A stretch of DNA of 5,780 nt from the NCBI RefSeq assembly GCF_020829685.1, contig NZ_JAIVFR010000457.1, positions 1 to 5,780 on the forward strand, written 5' to 3'. The notes under the pieces are model-generated. The model worked only from the letters and a program-made list of their open reading frames with translations. It searched no databases and was not told the origin of the DNA. Both the position numbers and the translations under genes were made by a program. The stretch comes from Nostoc sp. CHAB 5715. Its GTDB lineage: Bacteria > Cyanobacteriota > Cyanobacteriia > Cyanobacteriales > Nostocaceae. Below are positions 1 through 4,535 of this stretch, in pieces (the first letter of the stretch is position 1; each line of letters starts with the position of its first letter).

Positions 1-293
1 GCCCAGGTGAGTAACTCGCTACCACTGCACTAACGTAATTAGGATACAAGCAAATTTATTTATTCACGAAACAAAAATAAAAATTATTCCTTGTTTCAGA
101 ACAAACGACTTGCCTACTGCACGCGCATACCCTCATTTTCGGATATCCTACGAATTACGAACTTGTACTGAGCTTGCCCTAAGCTTGTCCTGAGAGTAGC
201 CGTTGGCGCAGCCTCTCGTAGAGAAGGGCGTAGCCGAAGTATTACGAATTATTTTAACGGTGTGGTTCTACTTGAGGATAAACAACAAGCGTC
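1..293. other. Upstream non-coding, repeat-rich region
   Basis: I see no supportable gene here. Frame 1 is open from the window edge only to a TAA at 31-33, ten codons, which is too short to call the tail of an upstream gene. The segment is AT-rich at about 40-110. It then holds a repeat block (158-242) flanked by copies of TACGAATTA, annotated separately. The leader of the next gene contains GAGGA at 274-278, about 15 bases before the ATG, which is too far for a typical Shine-Dalgarno site. No convincing promoter hexamers stand out. Confidence 0.5.
149..251. repeat. Palindromic interspersed repeat flanked by TACGAATTA copies
   Basis: A block of about 85 bases (158-242) sits between two identical 9-mers, TACGAATTA at 149-157 and 243-251. 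The left copy continues as TACGAATTACGAA, almost two units of a TACGAAT heptamer. This suggests that a small element inserted into, or arose beside, a short heptamer array. Inside it, GCC-TCTC (211-217), loop GTA and GAGA-AG-GGC (221-229) can fold into a hairpin with a 2-base bulge. Such short GC-rich palindromic repeats are common between genes in Nostoc-type genomes. The direct repeats may be a target duplication or just heptamer copies; I cannot decide. Confidence 0.5.
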
Positions 294-1817
294 ATGAACC
301 AGAAATCAAGACAGCAGCAAGTAATTAAAGCATTTGAAGATTTTTTGTCTACCCCCCTAGAAACGATACTGCAACGGCATCTCAACACTCAAACTTCGAC
401 AACTTTGAGTTTATTTCACGATGTGGCGGCTAATGTACCAGCCTACAAGGCGTTTTTAGCAGAAAGGGAAATTAATCCCGCGACTATTCAAACCTTAGAG
501 GAGTTTCAAAAACTACCAGCGATCGCCAAGGAAAATTATATACTGCATTATCCTTTAGCTGACTTGTGCCGCAACGGGCAACTCCAAGGGTGCGACATGA
601 TAGCTGCTTCTTCAGGTTCCACTGGTAAACCGACATTTTGGCCTCGTTTTTTCACAGATGAACTCCAAATCGCCACACGTTTTGAACAAATTTTTCACGA
701 TAGTTTCTATACAGATACCAGACGTACCCTAGCAGTGATTTGTTTCACTTTAGGGACTTGGGTAGGTGGAATATTTACCAGCAATTGCTGTCGTTATCTT
801 GCTAGCAAAGGTTATCCTATCACTGTAATTACTCCTGGTAACAACAAAGAAGAAATCTTGCGAGTTGTCCAAGAATTAGGTTCAGCATTTGAACAAGTGG
901 TGTTATTGGGATACCCGCCATTTTTAAAAGATGTGATTGATACTGGTATTGCTTGTGGTGTGGAGTGGCAACAATATCAGATTAAGTTAGTGATGGCGGG
1001 AGAAGTATTTAGTGAAGAATGGCGGAGTTTAGTTAGTGAAAGAGTTGGTTCACAAAATCCTTGTTATGATTTTGCATCACTTTACGGCACTGCAGATGCA
1101 GGAGTTTTGGGTAATGAAACACCGTTAAGTATCTACATTCGCCGTTTTTTGGCAGAAAATCCCGATGCTGCTAGAGCTTTATTTGGGGAATCACGTTTAC
1201 CGACGTTAGTACAGTATGATCCTTGCAGTCGCTTTTTTGAAGTTCAAGATGGCGGATTGCTGTTTTCAGGAGATAACGGTATTCCCTTAGTGCGTTATGA
1301 CATCTTAGATACTGGCGGCATAATTAGTTATGATGCCATGCTGCAATTTTTAGCAGAATGGGGATTTGATCCTGTTGCAGCGTTAGAAAACTCCCCACTC
1401 CCCACTCCCCACTCCCCTAGAGGTATTCACTCATTACCTTTCGTTTATGTCTTTGGGCGTTCTAACTTTACAGTTTCCTACTTTGGTGCAAATATCTATC
1501 CCGAAAATGTGACGGTGGGATTAGAACAACCAGTAATTCAAGAATGGGTGACGGGTAAATTTGTATTGCAGGTGAAGGAAGATGCAGATAAGAACCGATT
1601 TTTATCTGTGGTTGTGGAATTAGCACCAGGGGTAGAGGGTAGTGAAGATCAAAGACTTGCGATCGCATCTTCTATTCTCTCTCAACTGCTACGCCTAAAT
1701 AGCGAGTTTGCTAATTATGTTCCCGCAGAATATCAAACACCACAAGTTACACTAGCCCCAATGGGTGATTTTGAATATTTCCCGATTGGGGTGAAACATC
1801 GTTATACCCGTCAATAG
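294..1817 (+). CDS. Phenylacetate-CoA ligase-like adenylate-forming enzyme
   Basis: This 507-residue protein belongs to the ANL superfamily, closest to PaaK/CoF-synthetase-type ligases, which activate a carboxylic acid as an acyl-adenylate and usually pass it to CoA. Visible motifs in order are the Ser/Thr/Gly-rich P-loop SSGSTGKPT (106-114), AGE (235-237), SLYGTADAG (262-270, aromatic acyl-pocket/adenylate motif), PLVRYDILDTGG (331-342, with the ribose-binding Asp position), FGRS (387-390) and FGANIYPENV (397-406, hinge and C-terminal domain). Lys501 in GVKHRY is a candidate catalytic lysine. No signal peptide or membrane segment is seen, so it is cytoplasmic. Residues 366-375 are encoded by four ACTCCCC heptamers, apparently inserted in a loop between the core and the C-terminal domain. 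The substrate cannot be read from the sequence and no pathway neighbours are present. ATG 294 is the only reasonable start, although its Shine-Dalgarno match is poor. It ends 7 bases inside the tail of the convergent transposase pseudogene. Confidence 0.85.
   Translation: MNQKSRQQQVIKAFEDFLSTPLETILQRHLNTQTSTTLSLFHDVAANVPAYKAFLAEREINPATIQTLEEFQKLPAIAKENYILHYPLADLCRNGQLQGCDMIAASSGSTGKPTFWPRFFTDELQIATRFEQIFHDSFYTDTRRTLAVICFTLGTWVGGIFTSNCCRYLASKGYPITVITPGNNKEEILRVVQELGSAFEQVVLLGYPPFLKDVIDTGIACGVEWQQYQIKLVMAGEVFSEEWRSLVSERVGSQNPCYDFASLYGTADAGVLGNETPLSIYIRRFLAENPDAARALFGESRLPTLVQYDPCSRFFEVQDGGLLFSGDNGIPLVRYDILDTGGIISYDAMLQFLAEWGFDPVAALENSPLPTPHSPRGIHSLPFVYVFGRSNFTVSYFGANIYPENVTVGLEQPVIQEWVTGKFVLQVKEDADKNRFLSVVVELAPGVEGSEDQRLAIASSILSQLLRLNSEFANYVPAEYQTPQVTLAPMGDFEYFPIGVKHRYTRQ
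1390..1417 (+). repeat. Four ACTCCCC heptamers inside the ligase gene
   Basis: Exact tandem copies lie at 1390-1396, 1397-1403, 1404-1410 and 1411-1417, followed by TAG of the next codons in another frame. In the gene frame they read as N-S-P-L-P-T-P-H-S-P, a proline-rich low-complexity stretch. The array belongs to the class of STRR heptamers that normally lie between genes in heterocystous cyanobacteria. Its complement, GGGGAGT, differs by one base from the GGGGAAT heptamer repeated downstream of the isomerase gene. Confidence 0.9.
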
Positions 1818-2085
1818 TACAAGGGGGGGTGGGGTGGTTGTTTGCGATCGCGTTCCCAATTGATTGGGTTATTGATAATATATTGTCTAATTTGATCGAG
1901 GGCAAATTCATTACGGATTATGTTGTCATGGAACCTTCCTTGCCATCCAAAACCTTCATAAATTTGATTAATTTCAAATGTACATCGTCCTTTGTACCAC
2001 CTAACAATTTTAGAAAGAGAATTTTTAGACAACATCGGATTAAATAACTCAGTAACCCCACCCCGTTCACCATCCCCCCTTGTAG

Positions 2086-2105
2086 AGACGGGATTCATCG
2101 CGTCT
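2086..2105. repeat. Small hairpin repeat within the RayT remnant
   Basis: AGACGGGAT (2086-2094) and ATCGCGTCT (2097-2105) are complementary except for one position, with a two-base loop. The motif resembles the common cyanobacterial GTAGAGACG palindromic repeat. It lies in the variable region of the transposase reading frame, which stays open through it. Confidence 0.55.
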
Positions 2106-2111
2106 TCTTCT

Positions 2112-2273
2112 TGTATTTTAGGACTTACGCACGCTCTACGAATTCTTGGCGTTCTTGGCGTCTTGGTGAACCAGCGCTGTAGGCGGGTTTCCCGCCGTAG
2201 GCGACTGGTGAACCCGAAGGGCGGTTCGATAAATTAAGCCTTTCGGCGATTTTTGCGTAAGTCCTGTATTTGA
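2112..2273. mobile_element. 144-bp MITE-like element with 11-bp TIRs and 9-bp target duplication
   Basis: The element runs from 2121 to 2264. Its ends are perfect inverted repeats, GGACTTACGCA (2121-2131) and TGCGTAAGTCC (2254-2264). They are directly flanked by TGTATTTTA (2112-2120) and TGTATTTGA (2265-2273), an 8/9 match expected of an aged target-site duplication. It encodes no protein, so it would have been moved in trans by a transposase elsewhere. The interior holds a TTGGCGTTCTTGGCGTCTTGG motif interrupted by a further GC-rich palindromic repeat. It splits the RayT pseudogene. Confidence 0.8.
2164..2221. repeat. GC-rich palindromic repeat nested in the MITE
   Basis: The stem GGCGGG (2182-2187), loop TTT and CCCGCC (2191-2196) form a perfect 6-bp hairpin. 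TGGTGAACC occurs twice, at 2164-2172 and 2206-2214. Comparison with the uninterrupted related motif at 2544-2572 (opposite orientation) indicates that roughly 55 bases, about 2167-2221, were added between TCTTGG and CGGTTCG. Confidence 0.6.
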
Positions 2274-2350
2274 TTAATAATCAGAATCCCGTGAATATGA
2301 TTAGGCATGACGCAAAACGAATCTATCTGGCAATCGCATTCCCATTCTGT

Positions 2351-2511
2351 TTACAATGTTTGTTTTATTAGGGGCGATCGCCTCTGCCGCAGTTTCCCCT
2401 AAGATAACCAAAGCACCTGGAAGATTTGATAGCTTTGGTTCACAACACAAGTTCGTTTGAATTTATAGTCGATAGCTTAGGCACAATGAAGTTAAAAGTC
2501 AAGTATAAAAG
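2351..2511. other. Intergenic stretch without a supportable gene
   Basis: Between the RayT remnant and the second inverted-repeat element I find a HIP1 site (2374-2381), and TTCACAACACAAGTTCG at 2439-2455, which partly resembles the 21-bp array unit further on. A minus-strand frame of about 55 codons (about 2466 to 2298) is open but has no upstream start codon or recognised domain, and it overlaps the RayT frame. I see nothing else. Confidence 0.4.
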
Positions 2512-2616
2512 CTATAGCAATCCTATCTGAGTTGTGAAAATTAACGAACCGCCAAGACGCCAAGAGCGCCAAGAAAAGAAAGAGAAGCTTTCACATATGA
2601 TTTAGGATTGCTATAG
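2512..2616. mobile_element. 105-bp inverted-repeat (MITE-like) element
   Basis: The ends CTATAGCAATCCTA (2512-2525) and TAGGATTGCTATAG (2603-2616) are perfect 14-bp inverted repeats. A further inverted GTGAAA/TTTCAC pair (2534-2539 and 2589-2594) lies at the same distance inside each arm. The core holds CGAACCGCCAAGACGCCAAG and its continuation (2545-2572), an intact version, in reverse orientation, of the motif that is interrupted inside the other MITE. There is no coding capacity. TA next to the terminal bases would fit an IS630/Tc1-type TA target, but no longer target duplication is seen. Its right end directly abuts the NACHT-like fragment. Confidence 0.7.
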
Positions 2617-2687
2617 TTTGCAACTGAGTAGTTTTTCCCGCACCCGGTTCCCCAATTAAAGCGATGCGGTGTCCTTGAGTTTTACCA
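2617..2687 (-). pseudogene. Walker A fragment of a NACHT/STAND-type NTPase
   Basis: On the minus strand the bases encode IGKTQGHRIALIGEPGAGKT followed by TQLQ. GEPGAGKTT is a Walker A P-loop, and the surrounding GKTQG-RIALIGEPGAGKTTQLQ pattern is that of cyanobacterial NACHT-type STAND ATPases, which serve signalling or antiviral roles. Only about 24 residues survive. On the N-terminal side the frame runs into the 21-bp array. On the C-terminal side it runs into the 105-bp inverted-repeat element and meets a TGA at 2591-2593. No Walker B, sensor or repeat domain is present. The family assignment is from pattern recognition; the P-loop itself is plain. Confidence 0.65.
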
Positions 2688-2897
2688 ATTCGTTCAGAAC
2701 ACAAGCCCATTCGTTCAGAACACAAGCCCATTCGTTCAGAACACAAGCCCATTCGTTCAGAACACAAGCCCATTCGTCCAGAACACAAGTCCATTCGTCC
2801 AGAACACAAGTCCATTCGTCCAGAACACAAGCCCATTCGTTCAGAACACAAGTCCATTCGTCCAGAACACAAGTCCATTCATTCAGAACACAAGTCT
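2688..2897. repeat. Ten-copy 21-bp tandem array
   Basis: Ten head-to-tail units of exactly 21 bases start at 2688, 2709, 2730, 2751, 2772, 2793, 2814, 2835, 2856 and 2877. The core is TTCAGAACACAAG, or TCCAGAACACAAG. Units 1-4 are identical; units 5-10 vary at three or four positions (T/C in TTCAG/TCCAG, C/T in GCCC/GTCC), and unit 10 is the most diverged. There are no spacers, so it is not a CRISPR. Because 21 is a multiple of three, the minus strand reads as heptapeptides M-G/D-L-C-S-E/G-R joined in frame to the Walker A fragment. Unit 10 carries CATTC in place of CGTTC, which makes a TGA on the minus strand and closes that frame. All three plus frames are open too, so openness alone does not show coding. 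Confidence 0.9.
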
Positions 2898-3051
2898 TTT
2901 TTCAACGATTTATTGTCTAGCGTCGTGTAATTACTGAGCCAAAAATCAAAACTTATTACAAAAAACACCTTTTTTTGCAAGTTTTACTGAACCGCTACAT
3001 TGTCCCATTGAGACACTCTAGAAAGATAAGTTTAGTAAAAAGTATGCATTG
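2898..3051. other. AT-rich spacer before the small ORF
   Basis: This stretch between the tandem array and the next ORF has runs of A and T and no reading frame of note. TTGAGA at 3009-3014 is a possible -35 box, but no well-spaced -10 match follows, so I do not call a promoter. Confidence 0.3.
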
Positions 3052-3216
3052 ATGCCACGCAAGAAAAGAACCTCTCCCTTACTAGAAAAAACCGAACAGA
3101 GAGTAATCGGATTTAAATCGATTAATTCCAGCCTCGACAGCCACTATCACCCGGTTAAAATCGACCGCAGACTCAAAAGCAGCTTCTACACAGACGGCGT
3201 AATGAGCAACAAGTAG
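3052..3216 (+). CDS. Small 54-residue hypothetical protein, possibly truncated
   Basis: ATG 3052 opens a 54-codon frame ending at TAG 3214-3216. The N-terminus is basic (MPRKKRTSPLLEKTEQR), followed by VIGFKSINSSLD. From memory, this start resembles the N-terminus of a family of longer cyanobacterial hypothetical proteins beginning M-x-RKKR-x-S-x-x-LEK. The remaining residues (HYHPVKIDRRLKSSFYTDG) do not continue that pattern, so this may be a broken gene fused to unrelated sequence. There is no good Shine-Dalgarno site. The stop codon's last base begins a perfect hairpin. No function can be assigned, and it may not be expressed. Confidence 0.4.
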   Translation: MPRKKRTSPLLEKTEQRVIGFKSINSSLDSHYHPVKIDRRLKSSFYTDGVMSNK

Positions 3217-3240
3217 GCATCATTCACGGTGAATGATGCC
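3216..3240. promoter_or_regulatory. Perfect 12-bp palindrome upstream of the DUF433 gene
   Basis: GGCATCATTCAC (3216-3227), one central G, then GTGAATGATGCC (3229-3240) form a perfect inverted repeat. No T-tract follows (CATGTTTGGC), so a classical intrinsic terminator is not supported on the plus strand. It ends 63 bases before the start of the antitoxin-like gene, where an autoregulatory operator of a toxin-antitoxin operon would be expected. It could also act as a hairpin protecting the 3' end of the small upstream transcript. Both roles are inference. Confidence 0.5.
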
Positions 3241-3290
3241 CATGTTTGGCAATCGCACTTGTCTGTGAGATACCATAAAGCTAGATTCTT

Positions 3291-3296
3291 AAGGAG
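3291..3296 (+). promoter_or_regulatory. Strong Shine-Dalgarno site deciding the DUF433 start
   Basis: AAGGAG lies seven bases before ATG 3304. The frame is open back to another ATG at 3229, but that one lies inside the palindrome and has no ribosome binding site, so 3304 is the chosen start. Confidence 0.85.
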
Positions 3297-3303
3297 TACA
3301 AAT

Positions 3304-3678
3304 ATGACTCCAGCATCAAATGGGCAAGTTTCAATTATTCGTACCGAGCGTGGGCTAACGATTTCAGGCACACGCATCACTTTGTATGACGTGATGGACT
3401 ATGTGACAGAGCATTACCCACCCAAGTTTATCCGTGCCATGCTCAACCTCACAGATGAACAAGTGCATTGTGCGCTATCTTACATTGATGCACATCGTGC
3501 CGAAGTTAAAGCAGAGTATCAATTAGTTCTTAAGGAAACTGAGGAACTGCGGCAATATTACGAGGAGCAAAATTGCGATCTGATTGCTCGCATTGCTGCA
3601 AAACCTCCAAGACCAGGTACACAAGCAATTCGAGCAAAGCTTCGAGCAGAACGAAGCAAGCTTGAATCGCAAGCATGA
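3304..3678 (+). CDS. DUF433 family antitoxin-like protein
   Basis: This 124-residue protein carries the DUF433 signature GLTISGTRITLYDVMDYV (17-34), then PPKFIRAMLNLTDEQVHCAL (39-58) and a helical stretch YIDAHRAEVKAEY (60-72). The last part (about 68-97) is charged and likely coiled-coil, followed by a basic tail KPPRPGTQAIRAKLRAERSK (100-119). DUF433 proteins are small helix-turn-helix-type proteins commonly encoded before PIN-like (DUF5615-type) toxins and are regarded as their antitoxins. Here the next frame overlaps by ATGA (3675-3678) and begins like such a toxin, but it stops after 24 codons. The start is fixed by AAGGAG at 3291-3296. The 25-nt palindrome upstream could be its own operator. 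The domain call is firm; the antitoxin role is inferred from family and context. Confidence 0.8.
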   Translation: MTPASNGQVSIIRTERGLTISGTRITLYDVMDYVTEHYPPKFIRAMLNLTDEQVHCALSYIDAHRAEVKAEYQLVLKETEELRQYYEEQNCDLIARIAAKPPRPGTQAIRAKLRAERSKLESQA

Positions 3679-3749
3679 ACCTTCTGATCGATCATAATTT
3701 ACGAGGACATTCTGTTGTCTTAGCAGGTAGCCTTGCAGCAAGCGGCTGA
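3675..3749 (+). pseudogene. Truncated PIN-like (DUF5615-type) toxin
   Basis: ATG 3675 overlaps the antitoxin stop in ATGA, the usual arrangement for translational coupling. The product starts MNLLIDHNLRGHSVVLAGSL, which matches the first strand and helix of PIN-like toxins, including the early conserved acidic residue (Asp6 in LLIDHNL). A TGA at 3747-3749 ends it after 24 codons, where the family normally continues for roughly 100 or more residues with a Trp at about this place. The DNA after the stop does not encode a recognisable remainder in any plus frame before the convergent Uma2 gene, so a deletion rather than a single nonsense mutation is likely. It lacks the rest of the catalytic site and cannot be an active nuclease. 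Confidence 0.65.
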
Positions 3750-3794
3750 AATCAAGTAATTGCAAAATCAAGCATTGTAGTCACCAATAGGCGA

Positions 3795-4382
3795 TCATTC
3801 CTCAATCAATTCAAAATCAACTCGCTCATAAATATCACGCAAGGCAATTTGAAAATCGATAGAATCTAAGACTAAAACTGCATCTTCACCTTCATATTCC
3901 TTAAAAATCCATTGACCTTCTGCTTGCTTTGCAAATTGTTCTACAGCAAAACTATACTGGTCAATCATAATATATTCCTGAAAACCAGGAATTGAACGAT
4001 AATATTTAAACTTATCTGTTTTGTCATAATTTTTAGTTGAATTTGATAAGACTTCAACAATTAATAAGGGATTAGTGATAATTGTTTTACCTGTTCCCTC
4101 ATAAATAGGCTTACCTTTGATGACCATAACATCAGGATAAGTATTAATGCGATAACGAGGTATTGATAATTTAACATCGCCTATATATATGTTATAATTT
4201 TCTCCTTGCACTGTCAGGGGAAATTTTTTGTAAAAATTACCTGCAATGTTGTTGTGGTTAGTTGTTCCTCCTGTCATGGGTATAATTTCTCCGTCTCTGT
4301 ATTCATTTTTATATTCAGCTTTCTCTTCTAATTCCAAATATTCTTCTGGGGTGTAGTAGCGCTTTTCTGTTTGTAAAACCAT
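3795..4382 (-). CDS. Uma2 family (DUF820) PD-(D/E)XK nuclease-like protein
   Basis: This is a 195-residue protein of the Uma2/DUF820 family, which is greatly expanded in cyanobacteria. The fold is that of restriction-type PD-(D/E)XK endonucleases; biological roles are mostly unknown. The typical N-terminus RYYTPEEYLELEEKAEYKNE (8-27) is followed by YRDGEIIPMTGGTTNHNNI, then YPDVMVI (Asp84), LLIVEVLSNST (Glu110) and YDKTDKFKYYRSIPGFQEYI (119-138, candidate catalytic Lys in the helix), ending in acidic FELIEE. The motif set is intact. The frame stays open upstream for 69 more codons, but the family's start MVLQTEKRYYT fits ATG 4382 and the extension looks non-homologous; no good Shine-Dalgarno site is visible. 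It is divergent from the isomerase gene (about 150-bp shared spacer) and convergent with the toxin-antitoxin remnant. Confidence 0.85.
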   Translation of the reverse strand: MVLQTEKRYYTPEEYLELEEKAEYKNEYRDGEIIPMTGGTTNHNNIAGNFYKKFPLTVQGENYNIYIGDVKLSIPRYRINTYPDVMVIKGKPIYEGTGKTIITNPLLIVEVLSNSTKNYDKTDKFKYYRSIPGFQEYIMIDQYSFAVEQFAKQAEGQWIFKEYEGEDAVLVLDSIDFQIALRDIYERVDFELIEE

Positions 4383-4535
4383 ATTAATTAACTCATAAAA
4401 TAGGGGAATGGCTATGTTATCAATAGCGTAACGTACCCGAAAGAGAGCGAAAATAAATATTTTTGTTATACAAATACGGTTGCAGACAATGTAACAATAG
4501 CGATCGCAAGCCAATACTTTTAGCCATACCCACCA
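4383..4535. other. Divergent intergenic region between uma2-like gene and fni
   Basis: Promoters for both flanking genes must lie here or nearby. On the minus strand TTACAT, 18 bases, then TATAAC (about 4493-4464) is a weak candidate for the Uma2 gene. A HIP1 octamer sits at 4500-4507. No NtcA-type GTA-N8-TAC site was found. Promoter calls remain uncertain. Confidence 0.3.

Larger units (their letters stand above)
1811..2350 (-). pseudogene. RayT (REP-associated tyrosine transposase) remnant, split by a MITE
   Basis: Both halves of a Y1/HUH transposase of the IS200-like RayT family can be read on the minus strand. The 5' part (2350 down to about 2265) encodes TEWECDCQIDSFCV followed by MPNHIHGILIIN, with the HUH-type H-I-H metal motif. 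The 3' part (about 2111 down to 1811) encodes SLSKIVRWYKG, then FGWQGRFHDNIIRNE and LDQIRQYIINNPINW, typical of RayT C-termini; the Tyr of RQYI is a candidate nucleophile. A 144-bp element separates them and brings in a frame stop. Taking out the element plus one 9-bp direct repeat joins the halves in the same frame. Upstream, a TAA at 2351-2353 cuts the frame, and no homologous N-terminus was recognised beyond it, so the gene is also 5' truncated. Its stop (1811-1813) lies inside the ligase gene. I judge it non-functional. Confidence 0.8.

Noticed and set aside
2298..2466. Minus-strand open frame reading LPGALVILGETAAEAIAPNK
   Set aside because: It has no start codon, is about 55 codons long, overlaps the better supported RayT frame and shows no recognised domain.
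2688..2897. CRISPR array
   Set aside because: The units are directly adjacent 21-mers with no spacers, and no cas genes are present.
2688..2897. Iterons of a replication origin
   Set aside because: Unit length would fit, but there is no Rep gene, no DnaA box cluster and no AT-rich unwinding region tied to it. The array abuts a gene remnant.
2669..2920. Plus-strand frame through the 21-bp array, reading F-R-T-Q-A-H-S repeats
   Set aside because: All three plus frames are open because of the repeat itself. There is no ribosome binding site or recognisable domain.
3009..3040. Promoter with TTGAGA for the 54-codon ORF
   Set aside because: No -10 hexamer occurs at suitable spacing.
3216..3240. 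Classical rho-independent terminator
   Set aside because: The stem is good, but no T-run follows on the plus strand, and the bases on the far side give no clear T-tract on the minus strand either.
3229..3303. Longer start for the DUF433 gene at 3229
   Set aside because: It lies inside the palindrome with no Shine-Dalgarno site. ATG 3304 has AAGGAG at ideal spacing and matches the domain start.
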